Below are positions 35,435-46,909 of a stretch of DNA of 64,000 bases, piece after piece. Positions within the stretch are counted from its first letter, which is position 1, and every line of letters starts with the position of its first letter. Position numbers and translations under genes: made by a program. The notes under the pieces were generated by a model. That model saw only the letters and a program-made list of their open reading frames with translations. It searched no databases and was not told the origin of the DNA. Source of the stretch: Grammothele lineata (Eukaryota; Basidiomycota; Agaricomycetes; Polyporales; Polyporaceae); contig NDFF03000383.1 in the NCBI GenBank assembly GCA_002150815.3, forward strand, positions 434,001 to 498,000, given 5' to 3'.

Positions 35435-37709
35435 CTACGCCGCCGCCTGGCCCTGCGCCGCCTTCTTGCCCTTGCCCGCCTTCTTGCCCTTGCCGGTGGC
35501 CGCGGCGGTGCCCGAGGCGGCAGCAGTGTCGATCACGGTCGCGGTCGCGGTGCTGTTGGCCGCGCCCGTGTCCGAAGCGCCAGTGTCGGTGCTGTTGCTC
35601 GACGACGTGCTCGCGGAGCCTGTCACGAGCGTGAGGAGCTTCGAGAAGTCGGGCGTTCCCAGACCAGTGACCTAAATGAGAAATAGACTGTGAGCAAATA
35701 TATCGCGAGTCAAGAATAGAGAGAAGCTTACAGCATCCCAGCCCTCAACAGCGGGGAAGCCGTCGGTGCCGCAGCCAGGGTTTGAGCCGGAGGTGATGTC
35801 ATTGAGCGCAGCAGCACCCTGGGAGTAGAGCATGGGGTTGAGGAAGCCAAGCGGGCTCTTGCCCTGGTTGAGGAGCGCGTCGTTGAGGAGCGCGACGACG
35901 CTAGCGAACGTCGGGCTGGACGCGCTCGTGCCGTCGACACCCTGGAGCTGGCCGGCGACCTCGATCGCGAACTGGACACCCTGGGTAGACACGTCGGGGA
36001 ACGCACGGCCCTTGGGGTTGAACAGGCCAGAGTTGGTGTTGCCGAGGGTCTTGAGGTAGCCAGCAACGGCGTCCGCCTGGTAGTCGGGTTGGGCGAAGAT
36101 GTTGGAGAAACCGCCAGACGTGAACGACGCAGCGGTCTCGGGGCTGACACCCTGGGTGCTTCCGACGGAGGTCAAGCTGCAAAATCTCGTCAACACGTGC
36201 GATCATATGATGGCGGGTAGGTACGCTTACAAGGGGCAGCCGGAGGGGAAAGTCGGGGAGAACGCCTGGCCATCGCAAGCATTGCTTGCCTGAGGGCCGG
36301 AGACACCACCGTCACCGGAAGCGAAGAGGACGGAGGTACCGCGGGCGCCGAGCTGCGCGTAAGCGTTGCACAGGGTCCTGCAGAGGGGTCAGTCGCAGAT
36401 CCTGTGAGTTGTGCAAAGAACGACGGACTCAGCGAGCTGGGGCTCCTGGGCGAAGGGCGCCTCATCGAAACCGAAGGAGGTGGTGAGGACGAGGGGCGGG
36501 TTGTCCTGCTTAAGGAGGGTGTTGATGATGTCAAGGAAGCCACCGAGGTCACCGTCCTGGTTCTGGTCGCCGACAGTGATGAACGTCGTGGGCACGTTCG
36601 TCGCGACACCGACGGTGTACTGGATGTCCAGACTCTGCGGAAGGCGTCAGCGACACAATTGTCTGAACCACGAGCTAAACTACACACCGCCTCGGTCGTC
36701 CCCTGGCCGCTGTCGGAGCCGCCGTCGACGGCCTGAACAGCGAAGGTGCCGTTTGTGATGTCAGGACGGGCTTGCGACAAGAAGTCCTGTGATAATCAAT
36801 CATTAGGATACACTTTCCCATGATCAATAGACGACACGCACCGTGAGGTCGTCCTGGTTCGCCACCTCACCACCGAAGCCGCTCACACCGAGGCTGTTGC
36901 CCGCGGCGCTTGCCGGAGTGTCGGGAATGTTGTAGATGGCCTGTAGACACGCCGGGCTGATGACCTGCGCGCACTGGGCGGGGACGTCCGCGCGACGCGA
37001 ACGGGCGCGCCTCGACAGCTTGACGTTGCCGAGGGCCTTGACGGTCGACTTGCGGCTCGCGGGCGCAATGAATCTGCAATCCAACATGAAAAACGGAGCC
37101 GAGACGAAAAGCAAAGGATCGCTTACTGAGTGGTGGGGTAGACGAAGGCAACGTGGTCCTGGACGGCCGCCGGAAGCGCGTACGCGAGCGTGCGGACCAT
37201 GGTCGTGTTGGACGCCTCGTGGACGTAGGTCGTGTAGTTGGCGCCGAGGAGCGTGTTCGCCTTGTCCATGGGCACCTGGACGGTGAGCATGTCGCCCGAG
37301 GCCGAGGTCGAGTTGGCGGTGATGCCGTTCTTGCTCAGCCAGTTCGTGACGGCCTGGACGGACTCGGCTGCGGGAGCGACGTGCGCTTCGACCTGCGGAA
37401 ATAAATGTGGCTGTGTGACGGTCGATCCGGGGCAGGGAAACGTACCTCGGCCTTGGACAGGTGGTGACCGTAGTTCTCGCTGTTCGGGTCACTGACGTCG
37501 AGCAGCGCTGCCTGAAGACCGGTGGCGTTGCTCTGAGGCATGGCGATCGTGAGGCAGAGCATGCCCGGCGGGGCGGGCGAGTGGAACTTGAAGCCAAGGG
37601 GGACGGAGGAGTGGGACGAGCGGACGACCAGATCCGAGTGCGTCGCGCTGGGCCGGCCGAGCGCGAGCGGGAGAAGGGCAGAAAGAGCGAGCAGACCGGC
37701 TGCAACCAT
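35435..37709 (-). CDS. Secreted sedolisin (family S53), copy 2
   Basis: Eight exons (37446-37709, 37127-37392, 36842-37073, 36688-36786, 36429-36634, 36231-36377, 35732-36176, 35435-35671) give 631 aa. It has the same order as copy 1: signal peptide, pro-kumamolisin domain (NYGHHLSKAE), linker with basic RRARSRR, and S53 domain with Glu286, Asp290 (ASLDIQYTVG), oxyanion Asp378 (FASGDGG) and Ser489 (DGTSASSPTFA). Exon lengths 266, 206 and 147 nt equal those of copy 1, and the extra intron sits just before VTGLGTPDF. The C-terminal tail is Ser/Thr/Ala-rich, then strongly basic (GKGKKAGKGKKAAQG). Tandem position, near-identical domain sequence and a shared upstream motif show a recent duplication. 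Acts outside the cell, probably at acid pH. Confidence 0.93.
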
Positions 37710-37803
37710 GTTTGAGGGAGCGTTGAGAAAGGGAACTGACGGAACGAAGGGGACCACGGTGACCTCGAGAAAGAGGATGAGAGGCCTGGTGCGGGTGGCG
37801 AGG

Positions 37804-37809
37804 TATATA
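37804..37809 (-). promoter_or_regulatory. TATA box of sedolisin copy 2
   Basis: TTTATATACC read on the minus strand, about 95 nt before the ATG at 37709. Confidence 0.6.
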
Positions 37810-38734
37810 AACGAGCCGGGGGTCGAGCAATGATTGACCCCAGGGCCATGGCTGCAGTGCGCGGTCGTCAGGATCTGAAAATAGAATCGAGGGGTGTTGT
37901 GCATCCCCCGCAATCCTAGCGCAGCCTAGCGCGCTCATCATCAGCCGAAGCGCGACGGTGGAGCTAAATTTGGCGCGCGATCTCGTCCAGCCCCCGACCG
38001 CACGAGTGCCAAAAGGTGCCAAATCGCCACATTCTATCAAAGTTGTCTGTTAACGTTGAGGTCGCGACGGTGACAGGACACAGTATACGCACCGCACGCA
38101 GCGGCGCACGCCGTTCGGGGAGCCGCCAGAGCTGGAACGGAGCCGGTGGCCTCGCGTCACGCCCCGGTCCTGAGCCGTGCGGGATCGTGGGAACCGACGA
38201 GGCATCGTGCCCGGGTGTGCGGAGACGTGTTCACTAGCACTGTTGGTGGCTGCGACCGTCATGCAGAGAAGGTTGCGGGCTGCCGGGAGGATGTCGGGAA
38301 CGGAGACCATCGAGATGGGGCAGCGTGCTCAGGCTCCAGCGCGAGACAGAGAAGCGAGGTTGAATAGACGTACCCATGGTTTCCGTCCCGCATGTACTGA
38401 CCGCTCGGTGTCATGCAGGCTGAGCCAACAGATCGCCGCGGCGACTTCATCGCCGGAAGGAACCAACAGGCGTTCTGACCGTTTCCCATTGGGTGGATCA
38501 AGCGTGGTGGCAATGCGCGAGTTCGCAGCGGCACGGGAAGTCATCGCAAAGGTGTGCTCGCGACATGGCGGTCAGTGAGAGCAATGCAACTTCGCCGCTG
38601 CTCTTCGTTCCCCGTGGGCGCTAATGCCCCTGCGCGCCTGCAGCTGCCGTTTCCTCGCCCCGGCCTCGAGCTCTCATCCTCCCGTCGTCAACATTGCAGC
38701 ACACACACGTCCAACGCCCGCGGCGGGGGAAGGA

Positions 38735-38750
38735 GAAAAAAACAAAACAA
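38735..38750 (-). terminator. RNA polymerase III T-run terminator
   Basis: Directly after the tRNA 3' end the minus strand reads a T-rich run (TTGTTTTGTTTTTTT), the usual stop signal for polymerase III. Confidence 0.7.
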
Positions 38751-38829
38751 AGGCCCCAGCGCGAGTCGAACGCGCGGCCCCGCGATAAATGGCTGCAATC
38801 GCATGCTCTAACCACTGAGCTATGAGGCC
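38751..38829 (-). tRNA. tRNA-Cys (anticodon GCA) with a 6-nt intron
   Basis: All arms can be read on the minus strand: acceptor GGCCTCA/TGGGGCC (one G-U pair), D-arm GCTC/GAGC with loop AGTGGTTA, anticodon stem TGCGA/TCGCG, variable loop GGGCC, and T-arm GCGCG/CGCGC with loop TTCGACT. Between the anticodon stem halves are 13 nt (TTGCAGCCATTTA): T32, T33, GCA as anticodon, then enough bases for two loop positions plus a 6-nt intron after position 37. The identity depends on this placing; the stem geometry allows no other anticodon with U33 in front. A polymerase III terminator follows. Confidence 0.85.
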
Positions 38830-38939
38830 ACTTTCCGCGATGAACTGGCACTCCATAATAGTTTTTTTCATGCCAGCGCTGGACGCTGAACCACGGGTCG
38901 GGCCATTACTTTTCACACACAGCCGCTGACAATACTAGA

Positions 38940-40400
38940 CTCAGGCTATTCCGAGTACCTACACTAATGCAAATTCCTCCATTGAGTCTGCCTCCACCTT
39001 GCTAATTGTTCCCATCCAACAATGCCTCAACCTTTCTCTCATCAAGCATGGCTTGATAGGTGTTGAGTGCATCCACTGCCCACTGACCCTCAAAGTTTCC
39101 CAGCACCTTGCAAAGCTCCTCAAGCAGAGCTATAAGACTGTCCTGAGTGTTATGGTTGTTGACATCTGTAAGCCCAGCGATGAGCCACTAATAATATAGG
39201 GGTTGAAATATGCCAAGGCCATGCAAACTACTTACATACCTTCCTGCAGAGCCCTAATCTTGGTCTCAAGGGTTTTGATCTTCTTCATGGCTGATTGCCA
39301 CTGCTTGCGCATGGCTTGCCAATACAGCAAAACAAGACCCCGTACAAAGAACTCAGCTTGACATCAGGGCTGACATACTGCCCTGACAGGCACCCTGGGC
39401 CAAATAGCTCGAGTGCAAGCTTGTGAATGACTGGCTCCACATCAGAGGCAGCCTTGGTGGAGTCTGTGAGCTGATAAGTAGTTTAGAGTGTGATTAGATA
39501 TGCATACTCAATGAGCAGATGGCTATACCACATACTGAATCCTGTTTTGCAAGCTTGTATATAGTGAGGCCCCCCTCCTTGCAGTACTCCTCACATAAAG
39601 ACCGCATTCCCCAACTAGGCTCCCACACCTGCTCCAACCATGTCTGCAGAGCCTCCCGCCCCTCAGCAACTACTCCACTAGTAGCCTTGAGGTGTGTCTT
39701 GCGTAAGGCAGGGCTTGCCATTTTGTAGTGCTCCATAAAGGAGCGAATGGCGAGGATTGTTGATGATGACATTTGATCAAACATATCTGCAGTTGCATCA
39801 GGGTGCCAGGGGGGAATATGCATGCCTGTACGGACACGCCAAGGTTGCCAGCACCATGGCCGGTCAGTGCCAGCGGCTAGTGTGGCAATCAGCTCAATAT
39901 GGGGGCGGTGTGGCATGATTGACAAGAGATAGCAGGAGCGAGATGAGTGCAAGGGGTGATCAGTGAAGGGGAGAATGAAAGACGGCAAGGTCATGAATTT
40001 GTAGTCATGGGGCTATATATAACAGGATCAGGTGCTGAGCCCCTGACTCAGCTACTGCCAATAAGAAGCAAGCGCTATAGCACAATAGTGTACCATGTGC
40101 TCTGCTTCCTTCAAAGGGTTGCCCTTTTGTTTAGGTGAAGCAGTTGCCAACACCTACTGTGACTGTGTTGATGGGATTTTGTAGTCACATATCAACTACT
40201 GTAAGTCCACCAGATAACAGGTATGAATAGGCCTCTACCTACTATATAAGAGCCTATGATCAGTGATTTGAAAGTGTTTATATACAATAAACATGCACTG
40301 GACTACCAAAAACAACTTGTCAGTAACCTGCAAACCCATTGCACCTTGAGCTGCAACAATCTGTTATCCAGTGGACACTTTGAGTGCAACTCGCACATGC
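38940..40400. other. Compositionally different island next to the tRNA
   Basis: From about 110 nt behind the tRNA 5' end, the sequence becomes AT- and TG-richer and less CG-rich than both flanks, until about 40400 where the GC-rich style resumes. It contains one spliced-looking gene on the minus strand (39002-39994). I see no clear terminal repeats. A transferred or transposon-borne segment is possible. Confidence 0.45.
39002..39994 (-). CDS. Unknown protein in the island, coiled-coil C-terminus
   Basis: First exon from ATG 39994 (or 39916, MPHRPHIELIATL) to 39536, next exon from 39470, and last exon 39165-39002 after a donor at 39239. Readable parts include WCWQPWRVRTGMHIPPWHP, AIRSFMEHYKMASPALRK, a Leu/Lys/Gln-rich coiled-coil block (YWQAMRKQWQSAMKKIKTL) and a last exon LIALLEELCKVLGNFEGQW. 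Between 39430 and 39380 the frame changes and only a 23-28 nt gap would repair it, too short for a normal intron, so the gene may be broken or have an unusual junction. No known domain. Codon and base use differ from the neighbours, which suggests foreign or transposon origin. Confidence 0.5.
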
Positions 40401-40959
40401 TGCGCGTGCCTGCCCGCGGCAGGGGCGACCCCGTCGTACCACCGCGAGACAGGAGTCGAATCACGTGATCTGATTTAACGCCTTGCTTCGCCGCTGATAC
40501 GGGCCGGGGTACAGTCGTGCCTGATTTGGCTGGCCCATCAAACTGACACTCAGGACAGGACGGACTGTATTGCGATACAAATCACCAGTGCTCGGACAGC
40601 TCGTCAGTCAAGGTACAGCGCGCGAGGGACGAAACCGCTCACCTGGCAGCAGCGGGAGAGAGTTGAGGGGAGCGCGGACGCTTCGGCCTCAATTCACGCT
40701 GCCCGACTCCGAGCGGTGGAGCCTGAGCGTGCGCACGGACGGACACGAGGCAGCTTCGGGTCCTACGAGCGCACGGTCTACTAGCTTCATTCTCTCGTGT
40801 CAACGATTCGACTTGTGAAAGCTCCTTTCAAACCGCCATATGATATCGAGTCCCACCTAGAAGCCTCAGAACAGATAACAAGATCTATCGTGATACTCCT
40901 GGAACAAGCGTATTGATACACGCATCGCTGCATAAGCCTAATACACCCCGGACAATAGG
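40401..40959. other. Intergenic
   Basis: GC-rich sequence behind the island and before the mannosidase stop. Nothing supported. Confidence 0.4.
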
Positions 40960-43258
40960 CTAGTTGGGCTCCTTCGTGGGCAGTTTAGGCGCGAAACTGA
41001 CGAGCGGGACCGGACCAGGCGTCGTCTTGAACGGCGCCTGCGTCTTCTTCAAGCTCCCGCTGCCATATGACGACTTTGCGGCAGGCGCGACGAACGGATG
41101 CGCTTCCGTGTTGAAGACAACTACGGCGCGCCAAGTCAATAGTCAGAACAAGCCGGAGCTAGAAGCACTGGAACACTTACATTTGTCCAGCGAGATGCGG
41201 TTCGGGTCGTCGAACGTGAGGTAAAGGTACTTGAGCACTTCAGCGAACCAGAAGCTCTCCATGTCATCGATGAAGTCGGAGTCCGTCGAGTCGACATCGT
41301 CGATCGGCGCGTATGCAACAGTCGGCGTCTTCAGGTATGTTGCGAAGCTCTGCGTCGCCGAGATGGCGCGCTTGTAGTACTTGACGTCGCCCGTCGAACG
41401 CCAAGCGTAGAAGTTGGACTCGAGAACCTCGGGACGCATGTAATAGTACTCGGAGCCGGGGATGATAAAGAATCCGTTCCTGTCGTAGAACGCGATGTCG
41501 CCCTCACTGGGGGAGGAGCCGGTGTAGTTACCGTCTTTTGAGAAGTAGCCAAACGCCTCCGGGCCAATGCCGGTACTAGTGACGTCAGCACCAGAGATCA
41601 AGAGACGGAGATGAAGAAGTACTCACGCGGTGCTCGCGTACGTGTTCCAGCAGGCCTCGTTCAGTTGGAGACCAATGCTGTTGATCGTAGCGTTGTTCAT
41701 CATCTTTCCGCCCATGATCCAGTTACCCGCCATGAAGCATGCCAAATGCGACCCGATATGCCGGATCGTGCCACTGTCATCGAGGTCCGCGAGGTATGTC
41801 CAATTGCCCACAGTCGACGTCTGCCCGGCCAAAATTAGCCTCCACACACGGGAACGTACTCGAAAACTGAGCGCACCCGGAGGAGAGTGTGAATGGACGA
41901 ATCGACGGCCGTCGCCCATGTGTCTGTGAAGATCTGGTCGTTGGTGTTGGTCAGGCGAGCGTACTTGATGAGGTACTCGAGGTAGCTGTCGGAACCACCA
42001 CCCCATGTCTACGCGCATGGCGATAGGTCAACGCTTCGGTGTTTCCGAGGAACGTTGGGCGCACTCACGATATAAGCACCGACGGGGTCACCAGTTGAAG
42101 GGTCAATGCCCTGAGCAGGGAAGCCAGGAATGGGAGTGGGCTACAGAGGCTCCGAATCGTCAGACACCGGTCGGACAATTGCCACGTCGCGACGGGACGT
42201 ACATTGCTGATCATCTTCCTCACCGAGTCTTCGGCGAGAGCTCGGAAGGTATCGTTGCCAGTGTATTTTCTGTTGCGCGTCAGACGCATTGTCCCCCGAC
42301 AAAGATGCACATAGCACACTTACGCGAGTCGCGACCATTCAAGCGTGAGCTATTCTCGAGGAGTTAAGAATAACGAGTGACGCCCAAACGTTCACGTGGT
42401 GCTCACCGTCCCAGCTTCGGCAATGTTTGACTGGCAGCCATGTGAGTCAAGGTATCAATAGGCTTTTCGGCGGACTTACAGTCTGGATCGTCGGAGTCGT
42501 CGTGTTAATATTCACTTCACCGAACGGAATAACATTCCCCTACATCCCTTTTCAGTCAACAGCTCGTAAACAGTGGTGAGTTCTCACCTCCGACCAGGCC
42601 GCGCTCAGCTTAGTCGCGAGAACCTCGCTTTGCTTGATCAAGGCGGGGTATTTCTCTCCACTTAGCTCGTAAGCGCTAAGCATGGAACCGAGGTAACGGA
42701 TAGTGGACTCGAAGACACTGTAATCGTCCTTCGTGAGCGCGCATGAGCGGGAAATGCGGCGTTTACTCGCCTGGCCGTGTCCGTCGTGTGCGAGATAGTG
42801 AAGTCGATGCCGCTCGTGAAGTTCACAGTCTCCTCGAACAGGTCATCTTCTTCCATAACGAACTATACCCCCTCACGTCAATTCCGGGACAGTTTCGTCA
42901 AGTGGTGAGGTATACGCACCATAGTCGTTAGCGCGTCGACCGCCGACGCACCCCAGCCATTGCGGCCGTCAGTGAAAGACACCGAAATCGGAGTAAGGTC
43001 GTCATGCGGGAACGCGATTTCTCTGCGAACATGAGACGTAGTCCGAGCCATGTAAGTCAATGATCTCCACGCCTGATGAGCGCGAAACCAAACGTACTTG
43101 TACGCGTTCCAGCTCGTCAAGAAGATATTCTTGACGCTCTGCCTATTCTTTGCAGCGTCCGAGGGAAGAGTGACGAACGGGCTCTGAATGTTAGCACCGA
43201 GCACGCCAGACACAGCGCACGCGAGCGCGACGACCGAGACGCGGAGTGAGACCTTCAT
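40960..43258 (-). CDS. Secreted GH47 alpha-1,2-mannosidase
   Basis: Thirteen exons (43098-43258, 42920-43022, 42771-42862, 42588-42717, 42480-42539, 42407-42430, 42325-42350, 42203-42269, 42069-42140, 41877-42008, 41627-41820, 41181-41575, 40960-41120) close in phase and give 538 aa. A signal peptide ends near residue 21. GH47 marks: GRNGWGASAVDALTTM, TLEWSRLAKYTG, TWGGGSDSYLEYLIKY, HLACFMAGNWIMGG, GIGPEAFGYF, YMRPEVLESNFYAWR and the calcium-site VFNTEAHPF. The enzyme trims alpha-1,2-linked mannose from N-glycans in the secretory pathway or outside the cell. Several N-glycosylation sites (NYT, NWT, NAT) are visible. Intron 3 (42718-42770) begins with GC: only that join gives DTASVFESTIRYLG. 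The absence of a membrane anchor suggests a secreted rather than Golgi-anchored member. Confidence 0.93.
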
Positions 43259-44381
43259 GACTGACGCAGACCTTCACGGGGCGGAGGCGAGTACAGCGAA
43301 TGCGACAAAGGCAGTGGCGACGGCGAACTCACAGAGGGAGAGGGGCGCGTCGGGATAGCTCAAGCGAGGAAGGGCGCACTATATATGCATGCCGAGCCAC
43401 GCGGGCGGAGAACTCTAGCTCATTGTTCGCCGCCGCCCGCCCTGCGAACATGACGGGATGAGAGAGACCTCAGGGTGGATTGCTTCTCGATCGCTCCCTG
43501 TACCACGAATGGCGGCCGCTCTCGGCGAAAGACCCTGCTGACGCTCACCCTGATGTATAATTGCCCCCGTGGACGAAGTGCGCGAGAGGTGCCTGCTGAG
43601 TGACCCGGCAGAGGCAGCTATTTTCGAGGCGAGAGGATGTGGAGGAATCTGGGTTCCAGGCGGAAGTCATACTTACGGCGGGGCAGAACTCGTGCAGAAG
43701 GTCCGCGGCGGCGCGTCTAGACGCGTACCGGCGCACATGACGACCACTTGAGAGCATGACGCGTTCTGATGGGTGCATCCCATCGCGTCACCGCGATGGC
43801 GCGGGGCGTCGGGGGTCGTTTATGGCATTTATTAGTGCAGAGCGCGCCGCGAAGGACGTCGATGTGTCGAATTGGGAGGGCGCGGGACTCCGCGTTACGT
43901 CCGTTGAGGGGTTATGTATGGTCGGCGAATGTCCGGGAGTGGAGAGAGAAGGTCCGCAAGGGGCCCAAGGGGCAAGCGCCAGGGCCTCTGCACGACCGAG
44001 AGCCATGTGTAGTCGCGTCCCGAAGTTTGATGTAGCTTCTAGGCAGGCAACCCGTGATAGGTCGAACGCGTGATGGAAGCGAGGAAGCCCCCACTCGAGT
44101 ATGGTGGACGGCTTCGGATAGTCGAATGATGAGCTCCGTGTCGGGCACATCGAGGGTCGACAGAGCGGCCCGCTCTGACGCTATCTGCAAACAGCACAAG
44201 GACATTACGATAAGTCAACGTCAGCGCCTCTGGCCCTCTGCCGGGCACCACGAGACAAGAACACTTTATAAGTACACCGGATACCACGTGGTCGATAGAT
44301 GGAAGCATTAAACAAGAAGAACAGATGAAGCGTACGAACGAGCAGGGGAGCAAAGCGGGGATACCGGGGCATGGCTGAGAA
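43259..44381. other. Intergenic, mannosidase promoter side
   Basis: A TATATA box for the mannosidase lies at 43380-43385, about 122 nt before its ATG. The remaining kilobase shows no gene that I can support. Confidence 0.5.
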
Positions 44382-46909
44382 TTACGTTGCAACCTCCACA
44401 GCGTCGTCAGCGGAGGCGGTCTTCTGACGGAAGAAATCCTCGTCCGCTATCCAAGCGATAAGATGTCTGGATTGCCGGCATCAGGGCTGATGAATGGCGT
44501 CATAAGCCATAAAAGGAAGGAGCACTCACTTCTCCTTCAAGTGGGACCTCAGTCCGTTGAAAGACATAAGACGGTTTGTGCTCGCCGTAGCTAGATCGCT
44601 GCTACCCGTGACAGACTTGGAAGGTGTGCAGTGGCGGCAAACAAACACCTTTGCATCACGCTCAGCGGCGGCTTCGGAATTGCGGAGTAGCTTCTTGGAG
44701 AGGCCGTGCTCAACCTCCGGTTCCGCACGAACCCCGTCAGGTAGGAGGATGAAGCTTCCATCGACATGACGTTTGCAGTGCCGGGCCTAGGAATAAAATG
44801 AAGGATATCGAGGATACGTGTGAGGTGCACACAAGCATAAGTGGAAGCGACTTACGACGCTGGCCACATCCATGACTAGATGACACGATTGACATTGCAC
44901 GCGGTCACCCAGCTCGCTCGCGATCTTGATCGAATCGACGTCGTCCGCGGTTGTGCCACACAGCGCGAGAACTTGTGAGATCGCATCTGCAGCCTACCAG
45001 GAAAAAGTACGGAGTCAGCGTCGTGTCCCGCTGTCACGGTCAGAGGAGGCTCAATGGAGAATAACCTTTTGATCGACTGAGAAGCGGTCCGCGCTCCAGC
45101 GATCTTTCGTCTTCTTCTTCTTCTGCAGGTGTGCGCAGACATGCTCGCAAGCATGCGCGAAGTCCATCCCGCCATCATCTTGCGCGGGAACTTTCTTCGC
45201 AGGTCCCGCCGCGGCGCTTGCGTCGCATCGCTTGCAACGGAATCGTGCAGTCAGACGATCCACCGGGTGAAGCTTCCGCTTGCTGAGATTCCGCCATCCG
45301 GGAAACCCGAGGACGGCAGCGAGTGAGACTCGCGCGGCATCGCGCCACTGGTCGAGATTTTCTCGGAGCACTGACTCGACGAAAGGATCTTGAAGATTGG
45401 TAGAAGACGTGCCTGAGCTCGAACCAGACGCTTCGTATATTTTCACCACAGGTAACTTGCGGAACTCGTTCAGATTGGGCATGATCGCCGAGGATTGTGC
45501 TGACTTCAAGGTGTCGCGTGTGGATCGAATTTGTTTGTAACGCTCAACATGTTCTACCTCCTTGACGCGCAAAGCTGCCTTCTTTTTGTTTGCGGCGACC
45601 TCGGCCTTCACAGTCTCACCGAGATTGTCGGTGTCTAGGTACAATTAGAACGTGCCTAGTGACTAGATGGTTCCTACGAACCTGCTGATCCCACAAGTTC
45701 CAAGCTGCGGTTCTTCGCTTGATATATAGAACTGTATGTGGGCGACAGTTGGAGGTCGCGGAGTGTGAGACCTAGGTTGTCCGCAAAGCCCGCGGAGCTA
45801 ACGACATACAGTCACAATGTGAACTGCACGTTATAAGACTATAAACGTACTATGCCTGATTGACAAGGGCAGCATTCGCCTTGGCGGCGTTGTACGCTTT
45901 ACTCCAATCTAGGAGTCGTTTGTAGAACTGACCGCCGGAGCATTGAATCCATATGCTAGTTTGCGCTTGCGAGATAGACTCACCTCCATTTGGATAGGAA
46001 AAGCATCGATGAGTACTTGTTTACTATGCGTGTACGCCTCTTCGGCAGCAGGCCCAAGCAGGCGAACTTTGTTATGCTCATCAATGGCCAAGTCCCAATC
46101 AGACTTTCGCACCACTGCATCAAATGCTAAGGAATAATGTCAGAGAAGAGGGACGCCCATAACTGAGCCCCGAAGCAAGGAACGGGATACATACCCCCAG
46201 TGCCCTCCTGTCTCGGGATCCAATGCAAAAAACTGCCGGATCTGTTGAGCAGGTCGTATCCACGAGGTCTGAAAAGGGTCTTCTGGCTGGGTGTTGCATA
46301 GTTCTAAGTCAGTTCAGATGTTGAATGGCGAATGGGAGGTCCGGTGTTACGGCCTCTAGTTCACAATCTTTCGTAGGGAGGTGACACTCACTAGAACGTG
46401 TTCCAGCAGTCTTTCTGCTCGTACGTGAGCAGGGGATATAGAGGCAGTGAATAGGCAGACGGACCTTCCCGCATACCGCAGCACGCAGAGAGAAAGAACG
46501 ATACATGTCTTTCACCCTGCACTTGCAAACCTGTACAGCAATTCAATAATCACATACCAAACGTCTTAAATAGCCGCCACACCTCGCAGGTCTTGCTATC
46601 AAAGAGAAGGGCGGCGTAGGAGGCTTCGGTGAAGTTAGGGGTGAAATCAGGGATGGGCAACGGGAAGGCGCGGGCTCGTGCTTCACGCCAAATGAACGCC
46701 GCTGCGGGATTGTTGACTAGTACTGAGCAGAAATGCTTGCTGGTCCGTGCCAGGGCGAGGATATCGCGGGGGGAAGCCGTATACGAGAGGATCTCGGCGA
46801 CCAACTCTAGCGGAAGCAGGCTCATGTAGCATTTGGGTACCGCAGACGTGGCCGTTCCATCTTGGATCTGCGAATCCGAGATCTTTGGCCGCTTTGACGA
46901 CCGATCCAT
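44382..46909 (-). CDS. F-box protein with C-terminal Cys/His region; 5' half possibly frame-damaged
   Basis: First exon 46558-46909 holds an F-box (CYMSLLPLELVAEILSYTA, ARTSKHFCSVLVNNP). The 3' half is clean: 45984-46126, 45851-45927, 45682-45797, 45066-45634, 44856-44993, 44530-44786 and 44382-44466 join in phase and encode a charged region, then RFRCKRCDASAA, HACEHVCAHL, QCQSCHLVMDVAS and HCKRHVDG, probably metal-binding. Between them, the exons near 46385-46520 and 46200-46290 need frame changes: QQIRQFFALDPETGGHW is out of phase by one at a run of five G (about 46195-46200), and the preceding exon has sensible parts in two frames. It may be a pseudogene or carry sequence errors. F-box proteins with such C-terminal Cys/His clusters are a large agaricomycete family; substrate unknown. 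Confidence 0.7.

Larger units (their letters stand above)
37710..38750. other. Intergenic between sedolisin copy 2 and tRNA
   Basis: Holds the copy 2 promoter: shared leader at 37750-37768 and TATATA at 37804-37809. The rest has no supported gene. Confidence 0.5.

Noticed and set aside
40400..40470. tRNA-like sequence with GAGTCGAATC
   Set aside because: No acceptor or anticodon stem could be folded around it.
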